Source: an uncultured Eubacteriales bacterium
GTDB lineage: Bacteria; Bacillota; Clostridia; UMGS1810
NCBI GenBank assembly: GCA_902493665.1
Contig: CABUQL010000117.1
Location: 1 to 5,017 of the forward strand
Length of the DNA stretch: 5,017 bases
Reading direction: 5' to 3'
Below are positions 1 through 5,017 of this stretch, piece after piece; the first letter of the stretch is position 1; the number at the start of each line of letters is the position of its first letter. Below the pieces are notes generated by a model that was given only the letters and a program-made list of their open reading frames with translations, was not told the DNA's origin and searched no databases. A program made the position numbers and the translations under genes.

Positions 1-1112
1 TTATAGGAAACCAAAAAGTTGTAAAAGCGTTCGGCGTTGAAGATGATTTGTCTGACAGGTTTTCCAAAATTAACGAAAAGCTTAAGAATTACAGTTTAAA
101 AGCGGTTTTTTACAGCAGTCTTACAAACCCCGCAACAAGGTTTGTAAACAACATTATATATGCACTCGTTGCGCTTTTCGGAGCGCTCCTTATCCCGAAA
201 GGGCTTCTTACCGTCGGCGGACTGTCTGCACTTTTGGCATATGCAAACCAGTTTATGAAACCGTTTAACGACATCAGCTCCGTTGTGACGGAAATGCAAA
301 ATGCGCTTGCGTGTGCGTCGAGAATATTTGCGCTTATTGAGGAAAAAGAGGAAAAAGGCGGAGAAGATAGAATTCTTCCGAAAGTAAACGGAAACGTTGA
401 TTTTGATAACGTATTTTTCAGTTATGACAAGTCAAAAAGCCTTATAGAAGATTTTAATTTAAGTGCAAAAGAAGGCATGAGAATAGCCATTGTCGGCCCT
501 ACGGGATGCGGAAAAACAACGCTTATAAATCTTATTATGAGATTTTACGAAGCTGACAAAGGCGCAATAACCATAGACGGAGTTAACATCAATGGTGTAA
601 CAAAACATTCGCTCAGAAAAAACATCGGTATGGTGCTTCAGGACACATGGATAAAAGAAGGAACGGTACGTGAAAACGTTGCAATTGCAAAACCCGATGC
701 AACAGATGAAGAAATAATTGACGCCGCAAAAAGGGCGCACAGCTACGAATTTATTGAAAAAATGGGGCAGGGACTTAACACTTATCTTACGGGCGAAAGC
801 TTAAGCCAGGGGCAAAAGCAGCTTCTTTGCATAACACGTGTTATGCTTTGTATGCCGCCCATGCTTATACTTGACGAGGCAACTTCAAACATCGACACAA
901 GAACCGAAATGCTGGTTCAGAAAGCTTTTGACGCTCTTATGGAGGGCAGAACAAGCTTTGTTGTGGCGCACAGACTTTCAACCATAAGAAATGCGACGCT
1001 GATTCTCGTTATGAAAGACGGAAAAATTATTGAAAAAGGAAATCACACGGAGCTTATTAAAAAAGGCGGATTTTACAAAAAACTTTATGAAAGCCAGTTT
1101 GCAAAAGTTTGA
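1..1112 (+). CDS. ABC exporter half-transporter, C-terminal part (5' end outside window)
   Basis: This is the end of a fused permease-ATPase subunit of a type IV (B-family) ABC exporter, which uses ATP to move a substrate, not identifiable here, across the cytoplasmic membrane. The frame is open from the first complete codon at base 3 and reads IGNQKVVKAFGVEDD, typical of the middle of such a membrane domain, so the TTG at 48 is not the real start. Counting from that TTG as residue 1, two hydrophobic helices (about 33-50 and 55-75) precede a complete nucleotide-binding domain: A-loop Tyr126, Walker A GPTGCGKT 150-157, Q-loop Gln198, signature LSQGQ 252-256, Walker B MLILDE 272-277 with the catalytic Glu277, and H-loop His308. 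The LSQGQ signature and 'TRVML...LILDEATSNIDTRTE' style recall the TM288-like half of heterodimeric exporters, so a partner gene just upstream is likely (inference). No clear terminator follows the stop. Confidence 0.93.
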   Translation, partial: IGNQKVVKAFGVEDDLSDRFSKINEKLKNYSLKAVFYSSLTNPATRFVNNIIYALVALFGALLIPKGLLTVGGLSALLAYANQFMKPFNDISSVVTEMQNALACASRIFALIEEKEEKGGEDRILPKVNGNVDFDNVFFSYDKSKSLIEDFNLSAKEGMRIAIVGPTGCGKTTLINLIMRFYEADKGAITIDGVNINGVTKHSLRKNIGMVLQDTWIKEGTVRENVAIAKPDATDEEIIDAAKRAHSYEFIEKMGQGLNTYLTGESLSQGQKQLLCITRVMLCMPPMLILDEATSNIDTRTEMLVQKAFDALMEGRTSFVVAHRLSTIRNATLILVMKDGKIIEKGNHTELIKKGGFYKKLYESQFAKV

Positions 1113-1135
1113 TTAAAATATTTTTTAGAAAAATC

Positions 1136-1164
1136 TTGCAAAATAAAACCAAATTATATATAAT
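1136..1164 (+). promoter_or_regulatory. Sigma-A-type promoter of the cyclophilin lipoprotein gene
   Basis: A -35 box TTGCAA (1136-1141) and a perfect -10 box TATAAT (1159-1164) are separated by exactly 17 bases, with an AT-rich spacer. The predicted transcription start is near 1171, giving a leader of about 27 bases before the TTG start codon. It gives the isomerase gene its own transcript, although read-through from the ABC gene cannot be excluded because no terminator separates them. Confidence 0.75.
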
Positions 1165-1185
1165 TGTAAATGATAAAATTTACAA
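1164..1185. promoter_or_regulatory. Perfect 8-base inverted repeat over the predicted transcription start (candidate operator)
   Basis: The arms TTGTAAAT (1164-1171) and ATTTACAA (1178-1185) are exact reverse complements, separated by six bases. The left arm begins at the last base of the -10 box and the right arm shares two bases with the ribosome binding site. This placement fits a repressor site covering +1. Transcription starting near 1171 would lose most of the left arm from the RNA, so a DNA operator is more plausible than an RNA hairpin. I do not match it to a known operator: the half-site spacing differs from Rex and TnrA/GlnR sites. Confidence 0.5.
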
Positions 1186-1191
1186 GGAGAG
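1184..1191 (+). promoter_or_regulatory. Ribosome binding site that fixes a TTG start
   Basis: AAGGAGAG lies six bases upstream of the TTG at 1198. The nearest upstream ATG (1170-1172) is out of frame, and the TTG start yields a complete lipoprotein signal peptide, so TTG is the preferred start. Confidence 0.8.
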
Positions 1192-1197
1192 ATTTAT

Positions 1198-1779
1198 TTG
1201 AAATTCGGAAAAATTTTAAAAATGATTGTATGCTCATCTGTGATAATGGGGCTTGCAGCTTGCGGCAATGCACAAAAAAGCGAAGGAAAACCGTTTGCGA
1301 AAATTACAATGGCTGACGGCGAAGTAATAAAAATTGAGCTTGATGAAAAAAATGCGCCGATAACCGTTAAAAACTTTATAAAGCTTGCAGATGAAGGATT
1401 TTACAACGGACTTACGTTCCACAGAATAGTGCCGGGATTTGTTATTCAGGGCGGCGACCCCGAAGGTACGGGAATGGGCGGAAGCAAAGAAACAATTAAA
1501 GGTGAGTTTTCTTTAAACGGAGTAAACAACAGCCTTAAGCATACACGCGGTGTTATAAGTATGGCACGTGCAATGGATTACGACTCGGCAAGCAGCCAGT
1601 TCTTTATAGTTCTTGAAACATCGCCGATGGTTTCGCAGAGTCTTGACGGAAGTTATGCGGCTTTCGGAAAAGTTGTAGAAGGTATGGACGAGGTTGACAA
1701 AATCGCCGCAGTTCAGACAAGCGGTGAAAAACCTGTTGAAGACGTTGTTATGAAAAGCGTTGAAATCGTTTATGAATAA
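1198..1779 (+). CDS. Cyclophilin-type peptidyl-prolyl cis-trans isomerase, lipoprotein
   Basis: This enzyme catalyses cis-trans isomerisation of peptide bonds before proline and probably helps fold secreted proteins on the outer face of the cytoplasmic membrane. Residues 1-21 form a lipoprotein signal peptide: Lys2, Lys5 and Lys8, a hydrophobic stretch, and the lipobox Leu19-Ala20-Ala21-Cys22, where Cys22 would be lipidated. After a short linker the cyclophilin domain spans about 33-193. Visible family motifs are FHRIVPGFVIQGGDP (74-88) with the catalytic Arg76 and Gln84, SMARA (121-125), SQFFI (133-137) and LDGSYAAFGKVVEGMD (149-164). Compared with human cyclophilin A, there is a four-residue insertion after SQFFI, the cyclosporin-contacting Trp121 position is Ser148 and His126 is Tyr153. 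The length of 193 residues suits a single-domain secreted cyclophilin such as pneumococcal SlrA. It has its own promoter and a candidate operator. The client proteins are unknown. Confidence 0.95.
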   Translation: MKFGKILKMIVCSSVIMGLAACGNAQKSEGKPFAKITMADGEVIKIELDEKNAPITVKNFIKLADEGFYNGLTFHRIVPGFVIQGGDPEGTGMGGSKETIKGEFSLNGVNNSLKHTRGVISMARAMDYDSASSQFFIVLETSPMVSQSLDGSYAAFGKVVEGMDEVDKIAAVQTSGEKPVEDVVMKSVEIVYE

Positions 1780-1823
1780 ACTTAGTTGATATTTTAAGTT
1801 TGTATTTGTAAAAACGCTTGATA

Positions 1824-1887
1824 TTTATTCAAATTTATTCAAAAACTGCACAAAAAATGCATCGGACATTACAGTTTTTTGAATAAA
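1824..1887. repeat. Three copies of TTTATTCAAA, two in tandem and one inverted
   Basis: TTTATTCAAA occurs at 1824-1833 and again, directly abutting, at 1834-1843. Its exact reverse complement TTTGAATAAA is at 1878-1887. Longer pairings extend the matches: 1821-1833 pairs perfectly with 1878-1890, and 1834-1848 (ending AAAACTG) pairs with 1872-1887 (beginning CAG) with one bulged T. Two mutually exclusive stems could therefore form with the same right arm. A run of seven T follows at 1895-1901, so one reading is an AT-rich intrinsic terminator for the isomerase gene. The other is an operator cluster with helical-turn (10-base) spacing just upstream of the GAPDH promoter. The sequence does not decide between them. 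Confidence 0.6.
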
Positions 1888-1911
1888 TATGTGATTTTTT
1901 TAACAAAGGTA

Positions 1912-1940
1912 TTGCATATTTTTTGAAAATATAGTAAACT
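1912..1940 (+). promoter_or_regulatory. Candidate promoter of the GAPDH gene with an overlapping palindrome
   Basis: TTGCAT (1912-1917) and TAAACT (1935-1940) are spaced by 17 bases and would start transcription near 1947, about 38 bases before the ATG. The boxes are only moderate matches to the sigma-A consensus. A 14-base palindrome, TATAGT-AA-ACTATA (1930-1943), overlaps the -10 box. TATAGT itself is a 5/6 match to a -10 box, but I see no suitable -35 for it. Confidence 0.45.
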
Positions 1941-1984
1941 ATACGCAATGAATAAAATTATGTTAATTTTAGGAGGAAATAATT

Positions 1985-3019
1985 ATGGCAGTAAAAGTTG
2001 CAATTAATGGTTTTGGCCGTATCGGTCGTTTGGCATTCCGTCAGATGTTCGGCGCAGAAGGTTATGAGGTTGTAGCAATCAATGACCTTACAAAACCCTC
2101 TATGCTTGCTGATCTTTTAAAATATGATACAGCACAGGGCGGTTACTGCGGTAAAATCGGAGAAAATCTTCACACTGTTGAAGCTGACGACGAAGCAAAC
2201 ACAATTACCGTAGACGGAAAAACTCTTACAATTTACAAAGAAGCAGACGCTTCCAAACTTCCGTGGGGAGAAATCGGCGTAGACGTTGTTTTGGAATGCA
2301 CAGGTTTCTACACATCAAAAGAAAAGAGCCAGGCTCACATCAATGCCGGCGCTAAAAAAGTTGTAATTTCCGCTCCTGCAGGAAATGACCTTAAAACAAT
2401 CGTTTTCAGCGTTAACGAAAAAACTCTTACAAAAGAAGATACAATTATTTCTGCTGCATCATGCACAACAAACTGCTTGGCTCCTATGGCAGATGCTCTT
2501 AACAAATATGCTCCTATCCAGAGCGGTATCATGTCAACAATCCACGCTTACACAGGCGACCAGATGATTCTTGACGGCCCGCACAGAAAAGGCGATATGA
2601 GAAGAGCAAGAGCAGGTGCTGCAAACATCGTTCCTAACTCAACAGGTGCTGCAAAAGCAATCGGTCTTGTTATCCCCGAACTTAACGGAAAACTCATCGG
2701 TTCTGCACAGAGAGTTCCTGTTCCGACAGGTTCAACAACAATTCTTACAGCTGTTGTTAAAGGAAATGACGTTACTGTTGACGGTATCAACGCTGCTATG
2801 AAAGCTGCTTCTTCAGAATCATTCGGATACAACACAGATCCTATCGTTTCTTCAGACGTTATCGGTATGAGATACGGTTCACTCTTTGACGCTACACAGA
2901 CAATGGTATCAAAGATTGCCGACGATTTGTATGAAGTACAGGTTGTTTCGTGGTATGACAATGAAAATTCTTACACAAGCCAGATGGTAAGAACAATTAA
3001 ATACTTCGCAGAACTTTAA
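1985..3019 (+). CDS. gap: Glyceraldehyde-3-phosphate dehydrogenase (NAD-dependent, glycolytic type)
   Basis: This cytoplasmic enzyme oxidises and phosphorylates glyceraldehyde 3-phosphate to 1,3-bisphosphoglycerate with NAD+, the redox step of glycolysis, normally as a homotetramer. The N-terminal Rossmann motif NGFGRIG is at 8-14. Asp34 in 'AINDL' is the acidic residue that favours NAD+ over NADP+. The catalytic cysteine is Cys160 in SAASCTTNC, and its partner is His187 in TIHAYTGDQ. Substrate-binding segments RRARAGAANIVPNSTGAAKAIG (with breaks at 206-227) and RVPVPTGS (243-250) and the C-terminal WYDNENSY (323-330) are all present. The length of 344 residues is slightly above the common 330-337. 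AGGAGG at 1971-1976 sits eight bases before the ATG. Codon use differs from the neighbours (CGT for the first arginines, ATC/ATT rather than ATA, CCT, GCT), as expected of a highly expressed gene. It appears monocistronic: a promoter-like region precedes it and a strong terminator follows, with no pgk or tpiA adjacent. Confidence 0.98.
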   Translation: MAVKVAINGFGRIGRLAFRQMFGAEGYEVVAINDLTKPSMLADLLKYDTAQGGYCGKIGENLHTVEADDEANTITVDGKTLTIYKEADASKLPWGEIGVDVVLECTGFYTSKEKSQAHINAGAKKVVISAPAGNDLKTIVFSVNEKTLTKEDTIISAASCTTNCLAPMADALNKYAPIQSGIMSTIHAYTGDQMILDGPHRKGDMRRARAGAANIVPNSTGAAKAIGLVIPELNGKLIGSAQRVPVPTGSTTILTAVVKGNDVTVDGINAAMKAASSESFGYNTDPIVSSDVIGMRYGSLFDATQTMVSKIADDLYEVQVVSWYDNENSYTSQMVRTIKYFAEL

Positions 3020-3030
3020 TTCATAATTTT

Positions 3031-3062
3031 AAAAAGGGCAGATTTATTTCTGCTCTTTTTTT
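3031..3062 (+). terminator. Intrinsic terminator of the GAPDH gene
   Basis: An 11-base-pair stem, AAAAAGGGCAG (3031-3041) with CTGCTCTTTTT (3050-3060) and one G-U pair, encloses the eight-base loop ATTTATTT. The T-run continues to 3062. It starts 12 bases after the stop codon and is the clearest Rho-independent terminator in the window. Confidence 0.93.
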
Positions 3063-3078
3063 ATGTCTTAATTTAATG

Positions 3079-3107
3079 TTTACAATTTGAAAAAATTGGT
3101 GTATAAT
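3079..3107 (+). promoter_or_regulatory. Sigma-A-type promoter of the VanZ-like/GCS2-like operon
   Basis: TTTACA (3079-3084, 5/6 match to the -35 consensus) and a perfect TATAAT (3102-3107) are 17 bases apart. The predicted start is near 3114, giving a leader of about 26 bases. It begins just after the GAPDH terminator, so the operon is transcriptionally separate from gap. Confidence 0.82.
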
Positions 3108-3139
3108 AAATTAAATGACAAAAAACAAGAGGGTATTTA

Positions 3140-3655
3140 ATGAAAGTATTTAAAATTATAATCTGGTTATGCGTTGCAATAACGGCAGTATCTATTTTTG
3201 CATTTTCGGCTCAGCCTGCCACGCAGTCGGACTCTGTGAGCAAAGAAATAACAAAAAAGGTTGTCGATATAATACCTGCAACAAAGCATAAAAGCGAAAG
3301 CGAAAAAAAAGAAATAGTTAAAAAAATAAACAATATAATCAGAAAATGTGCGCACTACACAATTTTTTTATGTTTGGGTGCGTTTTTGATAGGAGCATTT
3401 TATTTAAGCTTCGGAAAAAAGAACACTTCATTGAATTTATTTTTTGTATGTTGTGCTGTTTGCCTTATTTATGCAATAAGCGATGAGGTGCATCAGATTT
3501 TTGTGCCGGGCAGAGGTCCCGGTGTGAAGGATGTTTTAATTGATTTTTGCGGTGCACTTACCGGAATGGGTATTACATCTCTTATCAGATTTATTTATTT
3601 GAGTGTGAAAAAACGCAAACCAGAAACTATTGAAAATAAACTGACGGATATTTAA
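3140..3655 (+). CDS. VanZ-like family membrane protein
   Basis: This is a small integral membrane protein of the VanZ-like family. The family is named for VanZ, which gives low-level teicoplanin resistance, but most members have no known function, so no resistance role should be assumed here. Predicted hydrophobic segments are at about 5-22, 72-90, 98-114 and 132-155. A charged Lys/Glu-rich segment (about 34-69) lies between the first two. Family hallmarks are visible: FSAQP (22-26) at the end of helix 1, RKCAH (68-72) before helix 2, DEVHQIFVPGR (115-125), and Asp131, Asp135 and Gly138 in helix 4. The C-terminus is basic (KKRK 157-160). Length, 171 residues, is usual. A GAGGG ribosome binding site (3129-3133) is six bases before the ATG. 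It is the first gene of a two-gene operon; the next gene starts 13 bases after its stop. Confidence 0.9.
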   Translation: MKVFKIIIWLCVAITAVSIFAFSAQPATQSDSVSKEITKKVVDIIPATKHKSESEKKEIVKKINNIIRKCAHYTIFLCLGAFLIGAFYLSFGKKNTSLNLFFVCCAVCLIYAISDEVHQIFVPGRGPGVKDVLIDFCGALTGMGITSLIRFIYLSVKKRKPETIENKLTDI

Positions 3656-3668
3656 AAGGAACAAACTT

Positions 3669-4910
3669 ATGGACGCTGGAAAAATAATATATGACAGATT
3701 TTTTAAACCGTTTGAAGAAAAAAGTATAAAAAACGTCGGAGCGGAGCTTGAGTTTCCGCTTGTAAATATGAGTGGCTCAGATGTTGATACATCTTTTGCA
3801 AAGGGCGTTTTAAACGTGTTTTTGGAAATAGGGTTTAAAGTTGATATTGCAGAAAACGGCGAAGCGCTTTTTCTTATAAATGAATTTGGCGACGGTGTTT
3901 CATTTGACAACTCATACAATAATTTTGAGTTTTCTATGGGCTACGGCGACAATCTTTGCGATATTGCAGACAGGTTTTATAAGTATTTTGATATTGCCGA
4001 TTCATATTTTAAGAGCAAAAACCATCAGCTTTTAAACAGGGGAACAAACCCGAACAAAAAATCAATAACGCAAAAACATGTCAACTTTTCAACGTACAAT
4101 ATGGTTGATACGTTTTTAAGAAAACATCCCGGAAAACATAAAATGAGCGATTTCCCGGCGTATCTTTCATCGGTTCAAACACATCTGGACATTGATTTAA
4201 AAAATCTTCCCAAAGCATACACGCTTTTTGCAAAGCTTGATTTTGTAAGAGCAATTTTGTTTTCAAATTCGCCCGATTTTGATAATAAGGGATATTTATG
4301 CTACAGGGATTATTTGTGGGAAAACAGCGGTTTCGGAGTTTGCAAAAACATTACGGGAAAAATTGACGAAGAATTTTCGGATGTCAAATCGCTTTTAAAG
4401 TATTTTGAAAAAAAGCAGATGTTTAACAGAATCAGAAACGGAAAATATGAAATTTTTGAGCCTGTAAATATATGCGATTATTTTGAAAATCCAAAGTGCG
4501 GTGCACAAAAAGAGGATATTGAATGCTATCTGTCATTTAAAAATGTTGAGATAACCGCCAGAGGAACTCTGGAAATCAGAAGCGACTGCACGCAGAAAAA
4601 AGGCGAGGAATTTGCACCTTGCGCTTTTAACCTCGGAATACTTTCAAATCTTAACGAGGCGGCGGATTGCACGGAGGATTTTTTTTATGAAAACAACATA
4701 ACAATGACAAACACCGAACTTAGAAATCTTGTTGTTTCAGGTAAAAAGCTTTCAAAAATATGTGATGAAGATTTTCTGTCGGCATTTTTGTATGACCTTG
4801 TTGAAATTGCACAGGAAGGTTTGGAAAAACGCCGAAAAGGCGAGGAAAAATTCTTAAAGCCTCTTTATAAAAGAGCGGCAACTCTTAAATGTCCTGCTGC
4901 CGAACAATAA
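3669..4910 (+). CDS. Glutamate-cysteine ligase family 2 (GCS2)-like carboxylate-amine ligase
   Basis: This is probably an ATP-dependent ligase joining the side-chain carboxylate of glutamate (or a similar acid) to an amine. Cysteine is the classical acceptor, giving gamma-glutamylcysteine, but the true substrate cannot be read from sequence. GCS2-type patterns occur in family order: GAELEFPLV (24-32) with the metal/substrate acidic residues Glu26 and Glu28, NNFEFS (84-89), RGTNPN (124-129), SVQTHLDI (168-175), LFSNSP (197-202) followed by YRDYLWENSGFG (212-223), and RGTLEIRSDCTQ (298-309). The length of 413 residues is normal for the family. It has 11 cysteines, which is fairly many for a cytosolic protein. 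AAAAGGA (3654-3660) overlaps the stop codon of the VanZ-like gene and lies eight bases before the ATG, so the pair is probably co-transcribed and translationally close. No ATP-grasp glutathione synthetase partner is visible. No signal peptide or membrane segment is seen. Assignment rests on motif recognition, not a profile search. Confidence 0.75.
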   Translation: MDAGKIIYDRFFKPFEEKSIKNVGAELEFPLVNMSGSDVDTSFAKGVLNVFLEIGFKVDIAENGEALFLINEFGDGVSFDNSYNNFEFSMGYGDNLCDIADRFYKYFDIADSYFKSKNHQLLNRGTNPNKKSITQKHVNFSTYNMVDTFLRKHPGKHKMSDFPAYLSSVQTHLDIDLKNLPKAYTLFAKLDFVRAILFSNSPDFDNKGYLCYRDYLWENSGFGVCKNITGKIDEEFSDVKSLLKYFEKKQMFNRIRNGKYEIFEPVNICDYFENPKCGAQKEDIECYLSFKNVEITARGTLEIRSDCTQKKGEEFAPCAFNLGILSNLNEAADCTEDFFYENNITMTNTELRNLVVSGKKLSKICDEDFLSAFLYDLVEIAQEGLEKRRKGEEKFLKPLYKRAATLKCPAAEQ

Positions 4911-4978
4911 AATAAATGTGGTTTTTATGATAATTAGGCAAAATATGAATATTTATGACAGCAATTGAGCAAAAAATG

Positions 4979-5008
4979 ATAACAAAACAAGAAAAAACTT
5001 GTTATAAT
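4979..5008 (+). promoter_or_regulatory. Possible promoter with overlapping inverted repeat for a gene beyond the window
   Basis: A perfect TATAAT (5003-5008) has a weak -35 candidate ATAACA (4979-4984) 18 bases upstream. Between them AACAAG (4986-4991) and CTTGTT (4998-5003) form a perfect six-base dyad with an A6 centre that touches the -10 box, as an operator might. The rest of 4911-4978 is AT-rich non-coding DNA in which I see no terminator for the GCS2-like gene. The downstream gene is not visible, so this is tentative. Confidence 0.4.
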
Positions 5009-5017
5009 TTAATACAG

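Noticed and set aside
48..50. TTG as the start codon of the ABC transporter gene
   Set aside because: The frame stays open to the window edge and the residues before it match the conserved membrane-domain segment of exporters, so the gene begins upstream.
1111..1135. A terminator between the ABC gene and the isomerase gene
   Set aside because: Only a four-base pairing (GATT/AATC) and AT-rich runs are present, with no stable stem followed by T residues.
1778..1801. Seven-base inverted repeat AAACTTA / TAAGTTT at the isomerase stop codon, as a terminator
   Set aside because: The stem is AT-only apart from one pair and no T-run follows, so it would be a poor terminator; chance is likely in such AT-rich DNA.
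1948..2007. A 19-residue open frame starting at ATG 1948 and overlapping the GAPDH start, possible leader peptide
   Set aside because: It has no ribosome binding site, begins at about the predicted transcription start, and the strong AGGAGG inside it serves the GAPDH ATG.
2548..2961. A 137-codon open frame on the minus strand inside the GAPDH gene
   Set aside because: It lies wholly opposite a highly conserved gene with biased codons, shows no recognisable domain, and is explained as an antisense shadow of gap.
3536..3919. A 127-codon open frame on the minus strand across the VanZ-like/GCS2-like junction
   Set aside because: It is opposite two well-supported genes and has no recognisable domain.
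4941..4954. Palindrome AAATAT-GA-ATATTT downstream of the GCS2-like gene
   Set aside because: Its arms are entirely A/T, it is not followed by a T-run and not placed on a promoter; easily due to base composition.
4927..4968. A 13-residue open frame after the GCS2-like gene
   Set aside because: No ribosome binding site or promoter and too short to support.

Overview
The window looks like ordinary chromosomal DNA from a low-GC Gram-positive bacterium, most likely a Clostridia-like member of the Bacillota. The evidence is AT-rich intergenic DNA, sigma-A-type promoters, strong AGGAGG-type ribosome binding sites, a lipoprotein signal peptide, a VanZ-like protein and a clostridial-looking GAPDH. 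This taxonomic call is an inference from style. All five genes lie on the + strand, and I see no RNA gene, mobile element or CRISPR array.

Layout: (1) 1-1112 is the 3' part of an ABC exporter half-transporter (last membrane helices plus a complete nucleotide-binding domain); its start and probable partner subunit lie upstream. (2) 1136-1779 is a cyclophilin-type peptidyl-prolyl isomerase with a lipoprotein signal. It starts at TTG and has its own promoter, with a perfect inverted repeat over the predicted transcription start. (3) 1780-1984 is a 205-base intergenic region with a three-copy 10-base repeat (two tandem, one inverted) and the candidate promoter of the next gene. (4) 1985-3062 is NAD-type glyceraldehyde-3-phosphate dehydrogenase closed by a clear intrinsic terminator. 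(5) 3079-4910 is a two-gene operon, from a good promoter, of a VanZ-like membrane protein and a glutamate-cysteine ligase (GCS2)-like protein 13 bases apart. (6) 4911-5017 is non-coding and holds a possible promoter/operator for a gene beyond the window.

The genes appear to form four separate transcription units rather than one pathway: export, extracytoplasmic protein folding, central glycolysis, and an uncharacterised VanZ/GCS2 pair. I found no convincing undescribed multi-gene system. The items most worth checking are the small dyad-symmetric elements placed on promoters and the VanZ-like/GCS2-like gene pair.
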